NCBI RefSeq assembly: GCF_014647155.1
Contig: NZ_BMOQ01000004.1
Coordinates: 62,001 to 126,000, forward strand
DNA from: Halarchaeum nitratireducens
GTDB taxonomy: Archaea; Halobacteriota; Halobacteria; Halobacteriales; Halobacteriaceae
Length of the DNA stretch: 64,000 nt
Direction: 5' to 3'
Below are positions 53,111 to 61,562 of the stretch, one piece after another (position 1 is the first letter of the stretch; the number at the start of each line of letters is the position of its first letter). Below the pieces are notes generated by a model that saw only the letters and a list, made by a program, of their open reading frames with translations, was not told the origin of the DNA and ran no database searches. The position numbers and the translations under genes are program-made.

Positions 53111-53479
53111 TTATGCACTGGCCCCCATGAGAGTGAGAGCGATGCGGATTCCCTGCACGAAGACGAGGATGCCCGCGACGATGAGCACCCACTTCGCGAC
53201 GCGCTTGGGCGTGCCGGTGACGCCCTGGTTGACGAGCGCGTTGTAGACGCCGTTGGTGCCGTGGAACGTCGCGGCCGCGAGGAACAGCACCATCGTGACG
53301 AAGTACGCGGGGACGCTGTAGCGCGCGGCGCTGCCGCCGAAGGTGATCTCCGGGGCGTGGTGGTAGAAGTGGAGGAGGAGGAAGTGGAACGCGAGCGTGA
53401 CGACGAGGAACGCCGCGCTGATCCGCTGGAGGAACCAACGGGTGCTCCCGCTGCTGAAGGAGGAGTAGCGTTCCGCCAT
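53111..53479 (-). CDS. sdhD: Succinate dehydrogenase membrane anchor subunit D
   Basis: A 122-residue membrane anchor with three hydrophobic segments. It opens MAERYSSFSSGSTRWFLQRI, the Ser/Arg pattern near the quinone site. HFLLLHFYHHAPEITFG near residue 32 has several histidines. TFHGTNGVYNALVNQGVTGT near residue 72 has the H-G-x-x-G-x-x-x-x haem region. It lies 2 nt after sdhC and 2 nt before sdhB. Confidence 0.9.
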   Translation of the reverse strand: MAERYSSFSSGSTRWFLQRISAAFLVVTLAFHFLLLHFYHHAPEITFGGSAARYSVPAYFVTMVLFLAAATFHGTNGVYNALVNQGVTGTPKRVAKWVLIVAGILVFVQGIRIALTLMGASA

Positions 53480-53481
53480 CG

Positions 53482-53877
53482 TTAGAGACCCTCCAGGAAG
53501 ACGGGGACGCTCGCGACGACGATGATCCCGGTGAGGATCAGCGACGCGTAGAAGCTCTTTTCTTGCGTGTCGAGGTCCAACCCCACCCCGAGGTCGACGA
53601 AGAGGAGGCGGATCCCGTTGAGGATGTGGAAGACGGCGACCGCGAGGAGGCCGACCTCCAGCACCCGGACGACGGCTAGCTGTTCGAGGCCTTGGAGCGT
53701 GTTCGTGTAGGCCGCGCCGCCGCTCAGCGCGGAACTGAGCACGGCGATGTGGGTGAAGAGGTACCCGATGAGAACCCACCCGGTGAACTTGTGGAACACC
53801 CAGGCCCACATGCCGGCCGAGAACTCCCGCCACCGGCCGAAGTCCTCGACGAGGCCCCGATTGTGCGACTGACTCAT
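53482..53877 (-). CDS. sdhC: Succinate dehydrogenase cytochrome b556 subunit C
   Basis: A 131-residue cytochrome b-type anchor, the first gene of sdhCDBA. It opens [20 protein letters not shown] and has [20 protein letters not shown] near residue 39 and [20 protein letters not shown] near residue 82, whose histidines are candidate haem ligands. Three hydrophobic segments follow. The ATG at 53877 was chosen over an earlier frame start; AT-rich TTAGAAACTTC lies 30-40 nt upstream. Together SdhC and SdhD would reduce menaquinone. Confidence 0.92.
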   Translation of the reverse strand: MSQSHNRGLVEDFGRWREFSAGMWAWVFHKFTGWVLIGYLFTHIAVLSSALSGGAAYTNTLQGLEQLAVVRVLEVGLLAVAVFHILNGIRLLFVDLGVGLDLDTQEKSFYASLILTGIIVVASVPVFLEGL

Positions 53878-53976
53878 ACCATGAAAAGCTCCTGACCGGG
53901 CGCACATAGAAGTTTCTAACCCAGCACGATGGTACGGTGTGCCGAACGGGCTGTTTTCACGCCGCTTCCCGCCGTC

Positions 53977-55002
53977 TCAGGGGCGTTCGGGGAGCGTGCC
54001 CTCCCGGGCACGTTCGTACGCCCGGATTGTCGGTTCGTCGAGTTCGACGAGGTGACAGAGCGGATTGCCGGGGTAGACGACGGGGTTCTCCAGCACGCCG
54101 ACGAGCAGGCCGTCGAAGGGCGCAGTGACGCGCACCGTCTCGGTCTTGAACGGGTTGGTGATGGTGCAGACGACGTCGCCCTCGCGGACGAGCTCGCCGC
54201 GGTCGTGGAGCATCTCGACGAGCCCGCCGGCGTCCGCGCGCAGCCACGTCTTCTGGTCGCGCGAGACGACCGTGCGCCACCCCGGCCAGCGGACCGGCTC
54301 GGCGGGGTGGCAGTCGTACTCGGCGAGGACGGACGCGACGCCGTCGAGCGCGCGGTCGATGAACCCCCGCTCGAAGCGGTGTGCCTGCCCCATCTCGACC
54401 GTGATCGTCGGCGTCCCGCCGTCGCAGGCCGCGCCGCGGAGCGATCCCGTGGGGCCCGCGCCGTCGATGATGACGTTCGAGCCGAAGGCGCGCGCGAGGC
54501 GGGCGATGTCGGGGTCGTCCATGTCCGCCCGGACGTGGAGCATGTTGGTCCGTCCGCGCGTCGACGTGTGGAAGTCGAGGCCGTAGTCGCAGGGTTCGAT
54601 GAACTCCTCATAGAGACGGACGGCCATCCGGTCGGCGCTCGTCCCGGTTTCGCTCCCCGGGAACGAGCGATTGAGATCCCGGTCGTAGACGGGGAGGTAG
54701 CGCTGTTGGGCGATGAACCCCGGGACGTTGAGGACGGGGAGGCAGACGAGCGTGCCGTGGAGGTTCGCGTCCGGCCAGTCCTGCGCGACGGTCCGGACGA
54801 CCTCGATCCCGTTGAGTTCGTCGCCGTGGATGGCGGCGGAGAGGAAGACGGTCGGGCCCGGCTCCGCGCCGTTGCGGATCGTCACCGGAAGCCGGACGGG
54901 GTCGCCGAGGTACGTCTCGCTGATGGCGTACCGGAGGTTCCGCGTCTCCCCGGGCTCGACCCGCCCCTCCGCGTACGTGAACGCGCCGTCGCCGTCTGCC
55001 AT
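53977..55002 (-). CDS. AstE/AspA-like succinylglutamate desuccinylase family metallohydrolase
   Basis: A 341-residue zinc carboxypeptidase-fold protein. The metal ligands lie in LSAAIHGDELNGIEVVRTVA (His59, Glu62) and FHTSTRGRTN near residue 143; DRDLNRSFPGSETG near residue 107 supplies the substrate arginine. The C-terminal 100 residues contain a biotinyl-like barrel (VSRDQKTWLRADAGGLVEML, GELVREGDVVCTITNPFKTE). This form, AstE domain plus a barrel, is common in haloarchaea. It is divergent from a RimK-like ligase fused to a protease domain. Succinylglutamate breakdown is unlikely without other ast genes; cleavage of a peptide-like amide made by the ligase is a guess. Confidence 0.87.
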   Translation of the reverse strand: MADGDGAFTYAEGRVEPGETRNLRYAISETYLGDPVRLPVTIRNGAEPGPTVFLSAAIHGDELNGIEVVRTVAQDWPDANLHGTLVCLPVLNVPGFIAQQRYLPVYDRDLNRSFPGSETGTSADRMAVRLYEEFIEPCDYGLDFHTSTRGRTNMLHVRADMDDPDIARLARAFGSNVIIDGAGPTGSLRGAACDGGTPTITVEMGQAHRFERGFIDRALDGVASVLAEYDCHPAEPVRWPGWRTVVSRDQKTWLRADAGGLVEMLHDRGELVREGDVVCTITNPFKTETVRVTAPFDGLLVGVLENPVVYPGNPLCHLVELDEPTIRAYERAREGTLPERP

Positions 55003-55156
55003 ACTCGCCCTCGGGTCGGCGCGGGCATAAAGTGGTGGGCCACGCCGACGCGCGGCCGGTCGCCACCGGGGCGAGCGCCGACCGTCGTGTCTCGTCGCCA
55101 CGCACTGCCGTCCGCACCGGCACCGTTTTGCCGGGCGCGAGGCGAACTACGGGACA

Positions 55157-56509
55157 ATGACCGACGATCCCGTGACCGTCGGGGTGCTGAGCCTCCACAC
55201 GAGCAGGGAGACGAAAGCGATCCTCAACGCCGTCGAGGCCCTCGGCCACCGCGGCGTCTGGCTCCGCGAGGAGAACCTCGGCGTCTCCATCGAGGACGGC
55301 GAGGCGACCCTCGAACCCGACGTCGACGTCGTGGCGAACCGCCTCCTCCTCTCGAACACCGAACAGCCCTGCGAGCTCCTCGGCATCGCCACCACCCTCG
55401 CGCGCCTCCGCCCGACGCTGAACGAGCCCCGGCACGTCCTGACGGCGTTCCACAAGTTCGCCACCGCCGCGGCGCTCTCGAACGCCGGCGTCCCCGTCCC
55501 CGACGCCTACCTCGCGCTCAACGCCGATCGGATGAACGACGCCCGCGACCGCTTCGGCGACGAGGCCGTCTACAAGACCGCGATCGGCACCCACGGCGGC
55601 GGCACGTGGAAGATCGGGCGCGACGAGGAGGTCAACCCCGTCGTCGGCGAGCGCTACGCCTTCCTCCAGGACCTCATCGAACGCGACTCGGACGCGCACG
55701 CCGACCTGCGGATCTACGTCGTGAACGGCGAGGTCGTCGCCGCAATGCGGCGCTACGCCCCGGAGAACGACTGGCGGACGAACGTCGCGCTCGGCGGGGC
55801 CGTCGAGGGCATCGACGACCTCCCCGAGGAGGTCCGCGACATCGCCGCCGAGTCCGCGGAGGTCGTCGGCCTCGATTACGCGGGCGTCGACGTCGTCGAG
55901 GGCGACGACGGCTGGTTCGTCCTCGAAGTCAACCCCACCGCGGGCTTCAAGGGGCTCTTCGAGGCGACGGGCGTCAGTCCCGCCCCGGACATCGCGCGCC
56001 TCGCCATCGAGGAGGCCGGCGGCGCGGTGGACGACGAGACCGTCGCGGCCCTGCGCTCGAACCTCGATACGTCGACGCCGCGCGGGATGCCCCGGCGGGC
56101 CGTCGAGGCGTCGGAGCCGGGTCGCGTCGTCGGATACACGGAGGAGGTCCTGGTATCGGGGACGAGCGGCACCGAGCGCATCGTCTCGAAATCCGACACG
56201 GGGGCGTCGCGGACCTCCATCGACACGAAGCTCGCGGCGAAGATCGGCGCGGGTCCGATCAAGTCGATGACGAGGGTGAAGTCGGGGAGCGTGAAGTCCG
56301 GGAAGTCACGCCCCGTCGTCGACATCGTCGTCGGCGTCGGCGGCGACCGACACACCGTCGCGGCCTCGCTCGAGGACCGCTCGCACATGGACTACCCGCT
56401 CCTCCTCGGCCGCGACATCCTCAAGCACTATCAGGTGGACGTCACGCGGCGCTTCGAGGACGAGGCGGCCATCGATCAGGACGAGGAAGAAGAGGAGTCG
56501 TCGGAGTGA
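55157..56509 (+). CDS. RimK-like ATP-grasp ligase fused to a retropepsin-like domain
   Basis: A 450-residue fusion. Residues 1-90 form the pre-ATP-grasp domain (MTDDPVTVGVLSLHTSRETK...). Residues about 90-300 are ATP-grasp: DEAVYKTAIGTHGGGTWKIG near residue 135, VVAAMRRYAPENDWRTNVAL near 194, and VLEVNPTAGFKGL near 255 with the metal-binding Glu and Asn. Residues about 310-440 resemble the COG4067/RimK-linked aspartyl-protease domain: KSDTGASRTSIDTKLAAKIG with DTGAS at residue 347, and HMDYPLLLGRDILKHYQVDV near residue 410. RimK-type enzymes add glutamate to proteins or cofactors. The tail is acidic and likely disordered. It is divergent from the AstE-like gene. Confidence 0.88.
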   Translation: MTDDPVTVGVLSLHTSRETKAILNAVEALGHRGVWLREENLGVSIEDGEATLEPDVDVVANRLLLSNTEQPCELLGIATTLARLRPTLNEPRHVLTAFHKFATAAALSNAGVPVPDAYLALNADRMNDARDRFGDEAVYKTAIGTHGGGTWKIGRDEEVNPVVGERYAFLQDLIERDSDAHADLRIYVVNGEVVAAMRRYAPENDWRTNVALGGAVEGIDDLPEEVRDIAAESAEVVGLDYAGVDVVEGDDGWFVLEVNPTAGFKGLFEATGVSPAPDIARLAIEEAGGAVDDETVAALRSNLDTSTPRGMPRRAVEASEPGRVVGYTEEVLVSGTSGTERIVSKSDTGASRTSIDTKLAAKIGAGPIKSMTRVKSGSVKSGKSRPVVDIVVGVGGDRHTVAASLEDRSHMDYPLLLGRDILKHYQVDVTRRFEDEAAIDQDEEEEESSE

Positions 56510-56535
56510 GGCCGAGGCGGGCGCGGCGCGCCGCC

Positions 56536-57042
56536 TCACTCGGGGAGGTAGAAGTCCGACTTCGGGGGTCGGCGGTGGCCGCCGTCCCGGCGGGCGACGA
56601 TACCGGGGCCGCGGTGGCGGACGATGACGACGTCGTAGGCGTCGTCGGCGGCGACGCCGCTCCCGACGCTGCTCAGCGACGTCACGATGAGTCCGGCGTT
56701 CTCGCTGCCGACGAAGACGAGCGCGGCGTCCTCGGCGTGTGCGATCCCGCGGATCCGGTTCGCGATCGTCCCCGACGGCGCGTACCGGTCGACGACGACG
56801 TGGCGGAAGTCCGCGCTCGGGCACGTGTCGGTGAGTCGCGTGTGGAGCCGGGAGACGACGCGATCGAGGTCGAACTCCTCGTTCGGCTCTAGCCAGCCGC
56901 GCTCGCGGGCGTACTCCGCGTTTCCCGTCGGGATCACGCTCACGGCGAGCACGTCCTCGTCGAACGCGTCGCCGGCCTCCGCCGCGCGGGCGAGCGCCGC
57001 CTCCGCGAGCGGCAACCCGTCGAGGGGCACGAGAAAGGTCAT
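56536..57042 (-). CDS. Universal stress protein-like protein
   Basis: A 168-residue UspA-fold protein. It opens MTFLVPLDGLPLAEAALARA, the family's first strand and helix, and ends with a nucleotide-site-like stretch ALVFVGSENAGLIVTSLSSV then YDVVIVRHRG near residue 138. The G-x2-G-x9-G-S/T ATP-binding signature is imperfect, so it may not bind ATP. It has a 20-residue C-terminal tail (GPGIVARRDGGHRRPPKSDF). It is convergent with the RimK-fusion gene. Confidence 0.82.
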   Translation of the reverse strand: MTFLVPLDGLPLAEAALARAAEAGDAFDEDVLAVSVIPTGNAEYARERGWLEPNEEFDLDRVVSRLHTRLTDTCPSADFRHVVVDRYAPSGTIANRIRGIAHAEDAALVFVGSENAGLIVTSLSSVGSGVAADDAYDVVIVRHRGPGIVARRDGGHRRPPKSDFYLPE

Positions 57043-57124
57043 GGCTCCACGTTCGCTCTCGGCGGTGAAAGCGACCGCGGTTCGTTCTCGACCCGCGAGA
57101 ACGAGCGACGCGACTCGTCGGTCG

Positions 57125-57700
57125 CTACTGCGCCGTCCAGACGTAGCGCGTCGCGTAGCTCCGATACGGTTTCCACCGCTCGGCGTACTCGCGCATCTCG
57201 GCGCGCGTCTCGTGGCCGTAGAGGTTTCGCATGCCCTTGCGGACGCCGAGGTCGCCGACGGGGAAGACGTCCTCGCGGCCGAGGCCGAACAGCAGGAACA
57301 TGTTCGCGGTCCAGTCGCCGACGCCGTAGACGTCGCCGAGTTCGGCCCGCACGTCGTCGTTCGAGTGGTCGGCGAAGTCCGCGCGGGCGATACCGTCGGG
57401 GTAGCGCTCGGCGAGCTCGTGGAGGGCGCGGGCTTTCGTGTCGCTGAGGCCGACGTCGCGGAGCGTCGCGTCGGCGGCCGCGCGGAGGCTGTCGGGGTCG
57501 GTGCCGACGCGCTCACGCAGGCGTTCGCGGACGGCGGCGGCGGATTCGAGCGAGACGGACTGGTTCGTCACGGCGACCACGAGGCGCTCGAAGGGGTCGT
57601 CGGCGCGCTCGGGTCCGAGGGCGCCGTGCTCCTCGTAGAGCGGGCGAAGCGCGTCGTCGGCGCGAACGACGGCGTACGGATCGTCGTCGAGATCGGCCAT
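57125..57700 (-). CDS. AlkA-like DNA-3-methyladenine glycosylase (HhH-GPD)
   Basis: A 191-residue base-excision glycosylase. The helix-hairpin-helix is in AELGDVYGVGDWTANMFLLF near residue 130, and PVGDLGVRKGMRNLYG near 152 carries the catalytic Asp of the HhH-GPD superfamily. ADDPFERLVVAVTNQSVSLE near residue 33 is the start of the fold. It has no iron-sulfur cluster, which separates it from EndoIII/MutY. The N-terminal AlkA domain is lacking. It likely removes alkylated purines. Confidence 0.87.
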   Translation of the reverse strand: MADLDDDPYAVVRADDALRPLYEEHGALGPERADDPFERLVVAVTNQSVSLESAAAVRERLRERVGTDPDSLRAAADATLRDVGLSDTKARALHELAERYPDGIARADFADHSNDDVRAELGDVYGVGDWTANMFLLFGLGREDVFPVGDLGVRKGMRNLYGHETRAEMREYAERWKPYRSYATRYVWTAQ

Positions 57701-57782
57701 GGCGGCCGTTGGGGACGCACGCGGCTATGCGTGTCGGTCGGCGAGGCACAACGTTCAGGGTGGCGGCCGCGGTGGGTCGGAC

Positions 57783-59753
57783 ATGGACAGAGAGGAAGTC
57801 GAGACCGTCGCGGTGCTGGGTGCCGGCACCATGGGTCACGGCATCGCGGAGGTCGCGGCGCTCGCCGGCTTCGAGGTCGCGCTGCGGGACATCCGGGAGG
57901 AGTTCGTACGGGCCGGCTACGAGCGGATCGAGGCGAGCCTCGCTCGGCTCGCGGAGCGCGACGAACTCACGTCGGCGGAGGCCGATGCGGCGCTGGAGCG
58001 GATCGAGCCGGTCGTCGAACTGGAGGCGGCGGTGACGGACGCGGACGTCGTCGTCGAGACCGTCCCGGAGAAACGCGACGTGAAGCGAAACGTCTACCGC
58101 GAGGTCGATCAGTACCTCGACGAGGACGCGATTCTGACGACGAACACGTCCGCGCTCTCGATCACGGAGCTCTCCGAGGTGGTCGATCGACCCGAGTCGT
58201 TCTGCGGGATGCACTTCTTCAACCCACCCGTCCGGATGCAGCTCGTCGAGGTGACGCCGGGCGCGCACACCCACGACGAGACGGTCGAGACGGTGATGGG
58301 ACTCGCCCGGGCGATGGGGAAGACGCCGATGCGGGTGGCCCGCGACGAGCCCGGGTTCGTCGTCAATCGGATCGTCGCCCCGCTGTTGAACGAGGCGGCG
58401 TGGCTCGTCCACGAGGGCGTGGCGAGCGCCGAGGAGGTGGACGCGACGGCGCGCTACGGGATCGGTCTGCCGAGCGGCGTCCTCCGGCTCGCGGACGACA
58501 TCGGCCTCGACGTCCTGACCGACGTCCTCGGCTACCTCCACGAGCAGCTCGGCGCGGCCTACGAGCCCTGCCCGCTCCTCCTCGAACGCGCCGAGGCCGG
58601 CGACCTCGGCGAGAAGACCGGGGCCGGCTTCTACGAGTACGACGAGGACGGCCGCCCGGTGACGGATATCCCGTCGGACGCCGTCCGCGCAGACGTCGAG
58701 GACCGACTGCTCGCCGTGATGGCGAACGAGACGGCGAAGCTCGTCGAGGCCGACGTGGCCTCGCCCACGGAGATCGACGAAGCGCTGATGCTCGGCGCCG
58801 GGTTCCCGGAGGGACCGGGGAAGCTCGCCGACCGGGCGGGACTCACGTCGCTCTACGAGACGCTGGCCGGGGCGCGATCGGACGCGCCGCGCTACGAGCC
58901 GGCGGACGAGCTCGTCGAGCGCGCGGGTGCGGGCGAGACCTTCCACCACGAGATCTCGGACGCCGAGGGGGAGTCGTTCGGTGACCTCAGTCTCGAGATC
59001 ACGGATCGGGTCGGACGCGTCACGCTCGATCGCCCCCACCGGGGGAACACGATCACGCGCGACCTCCTCGACGAGCTCGTCGAGGCCGTCGAGACCCTCG
59101 AAACCGACCCCGAGGTGCGCGCGATCCTGCTCACCGGCGCCGGCGAGGGGACGTTCAGCGTGGGTGCGGACATCCAGCGCATCGCGGGCGACGCGGACGC
59201 CATCGACGGCGTCGAGCTCGCCCGTCAGGGCCAGCGGGCGTTCGCCGCCCTTGAAGAGTCCGGCATGCCGGTGGTCGCCGGCATCGACGGCGACTGCTTC
59301 GGCGGCGGGATGGAACTCGCGGCGGCGGCGGACCTCCGCGTCGCCGGTCGCGGCGCGTCGTTCGGGCAGACCGAGCACGACTTCGGCCTCCTCCCGGGAT
59401 GGGGCGGGACGCAGCGTCTCCCCGACCTGATCGGCGAGAGCCGGGCGACGGAGGTCATCCTCACCGCCGATCGCTACGACGCGGAGACGATGGCGCGCTA
59501 CGGGTTCGTGAACGAACTCGTCGAGGCCGACGCGGTCGAGGCCGAGGCGCGCGAGTTGGCGCGCGACCTCGCGGCCGGTCCGCCGATCGCACAGCGGTAC
59601 ACGAAACGCGCGATCCGCGCGGGCCGGGAGAGCCGCACCGCCGGCCTCGAAGTCGAGGCCCACGCCTTCGGACAGCTGTTGAACACCGAGGACCTCGTCG
59701 AGGGCGTCGCCGCGTACCTCGGCGATCACGAGCCGACGTTCGACGGGACGTAG
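57783..59753 (+). CDS. Fused 3-hydroxyacyl-CoA dehydrogenase / enoyl-CoA hydratase
   Basis: A 656-residue bifunctional beta-oxidation enzyme. The dehydrogenase comes first: VAVLGAGTMGHGIAEVAALA near residue 8 (NAD site), SSA/TNTSALSITELSEVVDRP near residue 120 and CGMHFFNPPVRMQLVEVTPG near 141, with the C-terminal dimerisation repeats. The hydratase follows from about residue 400: GRVTLDRPHRGNTITRDLLD, then GTFSVGADIQRIAGD near 460 and GDCFGGGMELAAAADLRVAG near residue 503. This order is the reverse of E. coli FadB and is usual in archaea. The pathway is fatty acid or branched acyl-CoA degradation, feeding pcc and the TCA cycle. Confidence 0.94.
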   Translation: MDREEVETVAVLGAGTMGHGIAEVAALAGFEVALRDIREEFVRAGYERIEASLARLAERDELTSAEADAALERIEPVVELEAAVTDADVVVETVPEKRDVKRNVYREVDQYLDEDAILTTNTSALSITELSEVVDRPESFCGMHFFNPPVRMQLVEVTPGAHTHDETVETVMGLARAMGKTPMRVARDEPGFVVNRIVAPLLNEAAWLVHEGVASAEEVDATARYGIGLPSGVLRLADDIGLDVLTDVLGYLHEQLGAAYEPCPLLLERAEAGDLGEKTGAGFYEYDEDGRPVTDIPSDAVRADVEDRLLAVMANETAKLVEADVASPTEIDEALMLGAGFPEGPGKLADRAGLTSLYETLAGARSDAPRYEPADELVERAGAGETFHHEISDAEGESFGDLSLEITDRVGRVTLDRPHRGNTITRDLLDELVEAVETLETDPEVRAILLTGAGEGTFSVGADIQRIAGDADAIDGVELARQGQRAFAALEESGMPVVAGIDGDCFGGGMELAAAADLRVAGRGASFGQTEHDFGLLPGWGGTQRLPDLIGESRATEVILTADRYDAETMARYGFVNELVEADAVEAEARELARDLAAGPPIAQRYTKRAIRAGRESRTAGLEVEAHAFGQLLNTEDLVEGVAAYLGDHEPTFDGT

Positions 59754-59762
59754 CGACGCCCG

Positions 59763-60947
59763 TCAGTCCGCGCCGGCGCCCCGTGGTGCGGAGACGGCCG
59801 CGCGGAGCGTGTCGCCGCTGACGAGGAGGCCGCCGACGGCGCTGACGACGACGAGCGCGCCGAGGAAGAACGGGAGCGCCGTCCCGTAGTTGCCCCCGAG
59901 GTAGCCGGAGATGATCGGTGCGAACGCCGCGCCCGACCAGCGAAGGCAGTTGTACGACGCGGAGGAGATCGAACGCGAGAAGGGCGAGACCTCGATGGCG
60001 AGCGTCGTGAGCACCGCGTTGGAGATGCCACAGAAGAGCCCGGAGACGACGACGAGCGCGAGGCGGGCGGTCGGGCCGGCGACGCCCATCGCCGCGAGGA
60101 CGAGCGCGAACCCGGCGAGCGTTCCGGCGATGGTCGTCACCGCGCCGTAGCGCGGGACGAGGCGGCTCGAGACGGCGACGGAGCCGACGGCGAGCATCGC
60201 CCCCCACCCGAAGAAGACGAGTCCGAGGCCGACGGCTCCGATGTCGAGCGTCAGCGGGGTGTACGCGAGGACGACGAAGAACCCGAACGTGTAGAGGAGC
60301 CCCACGAGCGCGTTCCCGAACACGGCGGGGTGGCGAAGCGCACCGAGGACGTCACGGACGCTCTGATCGCGCTCCTCGGTCTCGGGTGACTCGACCATGA
60401 AGACCGTGATGAGCAGGCCGACGGCGGCCAGCGCGGCCGCGGCGAAGAACGGGTAACGCCACGAGAGCGACCCGAGGAACCCGCCGATGAGCGGTCCCGA
60501 CGCGATCCCCATCCCGAGTGCCCCCTCGAAGAGCGTGATCGAGGACGCGGTGTCGCCCCGCGAGAGGCCGACGATGATCGCGAGGACGGTCGTCGTGAAG
60601 AGGGCGTTCCCGAGCCCCCAGCCGCCGCGGAGGAGCGCCAGCGCGTCGATCGACGGCGCGAGCCCGCAGAGCCCGGCGAAGACGACGACGAGCGAGACGC
60701 CGACCGTCATCGTCCGTTTGTCGCCCAGTCGAGTGGCGATCGGGCCGGAGAAGAGCATGGCGATCGCCATGACGAGGATGTAGCTCGTGAACAGCAGTTC
60801 GACCATCGTGTGCGAGGCGCCCATCGTCTCCGCGATCGTCGGTAACACGGGGTCGACGACGCCGATCCCGAGGAACACGACGTACGTCGCGAACGCCGCC
60901 GCCAACACGCCCGGGCGGAAGCGCTGTAGTGTCGAGAGGGGGGACAT
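59763..60947 (-). CDS. MFS transporter
   Basis: A 394-residue twelve-helix major facilitator. Loop 2-3 carries ATRLGDKRTMTVGVSLVVVF near residue 68, the family's G-D-K/R-R motif, and GGWGLGNALFTTTVLAIIVG near residue 107. The second half has VPRYGAVTTIAGTLAGFALV. It begins MSPLSTLQRFRPGVLAAAFA. This looks like a drug/metabolite efflux type (DHA1-like); no substrate is known. It is convergent with the beta-oxidation gene (9-nt gap). Confidence 0.9.
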   Translation of the reverse strand: MSPLSTLQRFRPGVLAAAFATYVVFLGIGVVDPVLPTIAETMGASHTMVELLFTSYILVMAIAMLFSGPIATRLGDKRTMTVGVSLVVVFAGLCGLAPSIDALALLRGGWGLGNALFTTTVLAIIVGLSRGDTASSITLFEGALGMGIASGPLIGGFLGSLSWRYPFFAAAALAAVGLLITVFMVESPETEERDQSVRDVLGALRHPAVFGNALVGLLYTFGFFVVLAYTPLTLDIGAVGLGLVFFGWGAMLAVGSVAVSSRLVPRYGAVTTIAGTLAGFALVLAAMGVAGPTARLALVVVSGLFCGISNAVLTTLAIEVSPFSRSISSASYNCLRWSGAAFAPIISGYLGGNYGTALPFFLGALVVVSAVGGLLVSGDTLRAAVSAPRGAGAD

Positions 60948-61092
60948 TACGTCCCACCGACGACCGCGGCGGATAAAGGAACCCCGGAACCGACCGGCGT
61001 TGCCGAGAACGGGGTGGTGGCGAGCGCCACGGGAGGGACTGGCGCAGTCGGTACGGGCGCGCGCCGGTGGACGCGGACGCGGGACGACTGGG

Positions 61093-61512
61093 GTGAGCGA
61101 CGTGGACGAGGCGACCCGGGCGAAGATCAGCGAGGCGCTCGTGGGCCGTCCGAAGAGCGCGGAGACGCGACGGCGGATGAGTGGGGGGCGGGCCGGCGAG
61201 AAGAATCACCGATGGGAGGGCGGGTTCTCGGAGGGGTACGGAACGGGTTGGGGCATCGTGCGCCGGGATGCGTACGAACGTGACGAGGTCTGCCAGATCT
61301 GCGGCGAGGACGGGACGAGCGAGCGACTCGAAGTCCACCACATCGTTCCGGTTCGGCTCTTCGCGCACTCGAAGGACCACGAGAAGACGGACGCGCATCT
61401 CTTGGCGAACGTCGTACTCCTCTGCGTACCGTGCCACGTGGAGACGGAGCGTGGGGACCTACCGTGGTATGCGCCACCGGATGAACTGCCGGAGTCAATT
61501 GGTGAGATTTAA
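61093..61512 (+). CDS. Homing-type HNH endonuclease with NUMOD3 motif
   Basis: A 139-residue protein. The N-terminus has a NUMOD3-like DNA-binding motif (TRAKISEALVGRPKSAETRR, then GGRAGEKNHRWEGGFSEG). The HNH site follows: VCQICGEDGTSERLEVHHIV near residue 77, LLANVVLLCVPCHVETE near residue 108, with two CxxC knuckles. NUMOD3-HNH proteins are typical of free-standing or intron-borne homing endonucleases. It starts with GTG at 61093; the frame continues upstream but without support. It ends 50 nt before an intron-containing tRNA gene, and AT-rich bases at its stop form a TATA-like box for that tRNA. Confidence 0.85.
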   Translation: MSDVDEATRAKISEALVGRPKSAETRRRMSGGRAGEKNHRWEGGFSEGYGTGWGIVRRDAYERDEVCQICGEDGTSERLEVHHIVPVRLFAHSKDHEKTDAHLLANVVLLCVPCHVETERGDLPWYAPPDELPESIGEI

Positions 61513-61515
61513 GTT
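61507..61515 (+). promoter_or_regulatory. TATA-like box of tRNA-Glu, overlapping the HNH stop codon
   Basis: ATTTAAGTT, centred 52 nt before the mature tRNA start, is the only AT-rich block in the gap and contains the TAA of the HNH gene. Confidence 0.45.
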
Positions 61516-61540
61516 GTCCGCGGAACTCGATACGAGTGAG

Positions 61541-61556
61541 TCGGGACGTGTCCCGA
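61541..61556. repeat. Perfect inverted repeat before tRNA-Glu
   Basis: TCGGGAC and GTCCCGA are separated by GT, a 7-bp stem ending 6 nt before the tRNA. In the transcript it would be a hairpin in the 5' leader removed by RNase P. It could also be a protein-binding site. Confidence 0.6.
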
Positions 61557-61562
61557 CGGCAC

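Noticed and set aside
53929-56892. Nearly 1,000-codon plus-strand frame
   Set aside because: It runs antisense through the AstE-like gene and out of frame through the RimK fusion; the product is a charge-only sequence.
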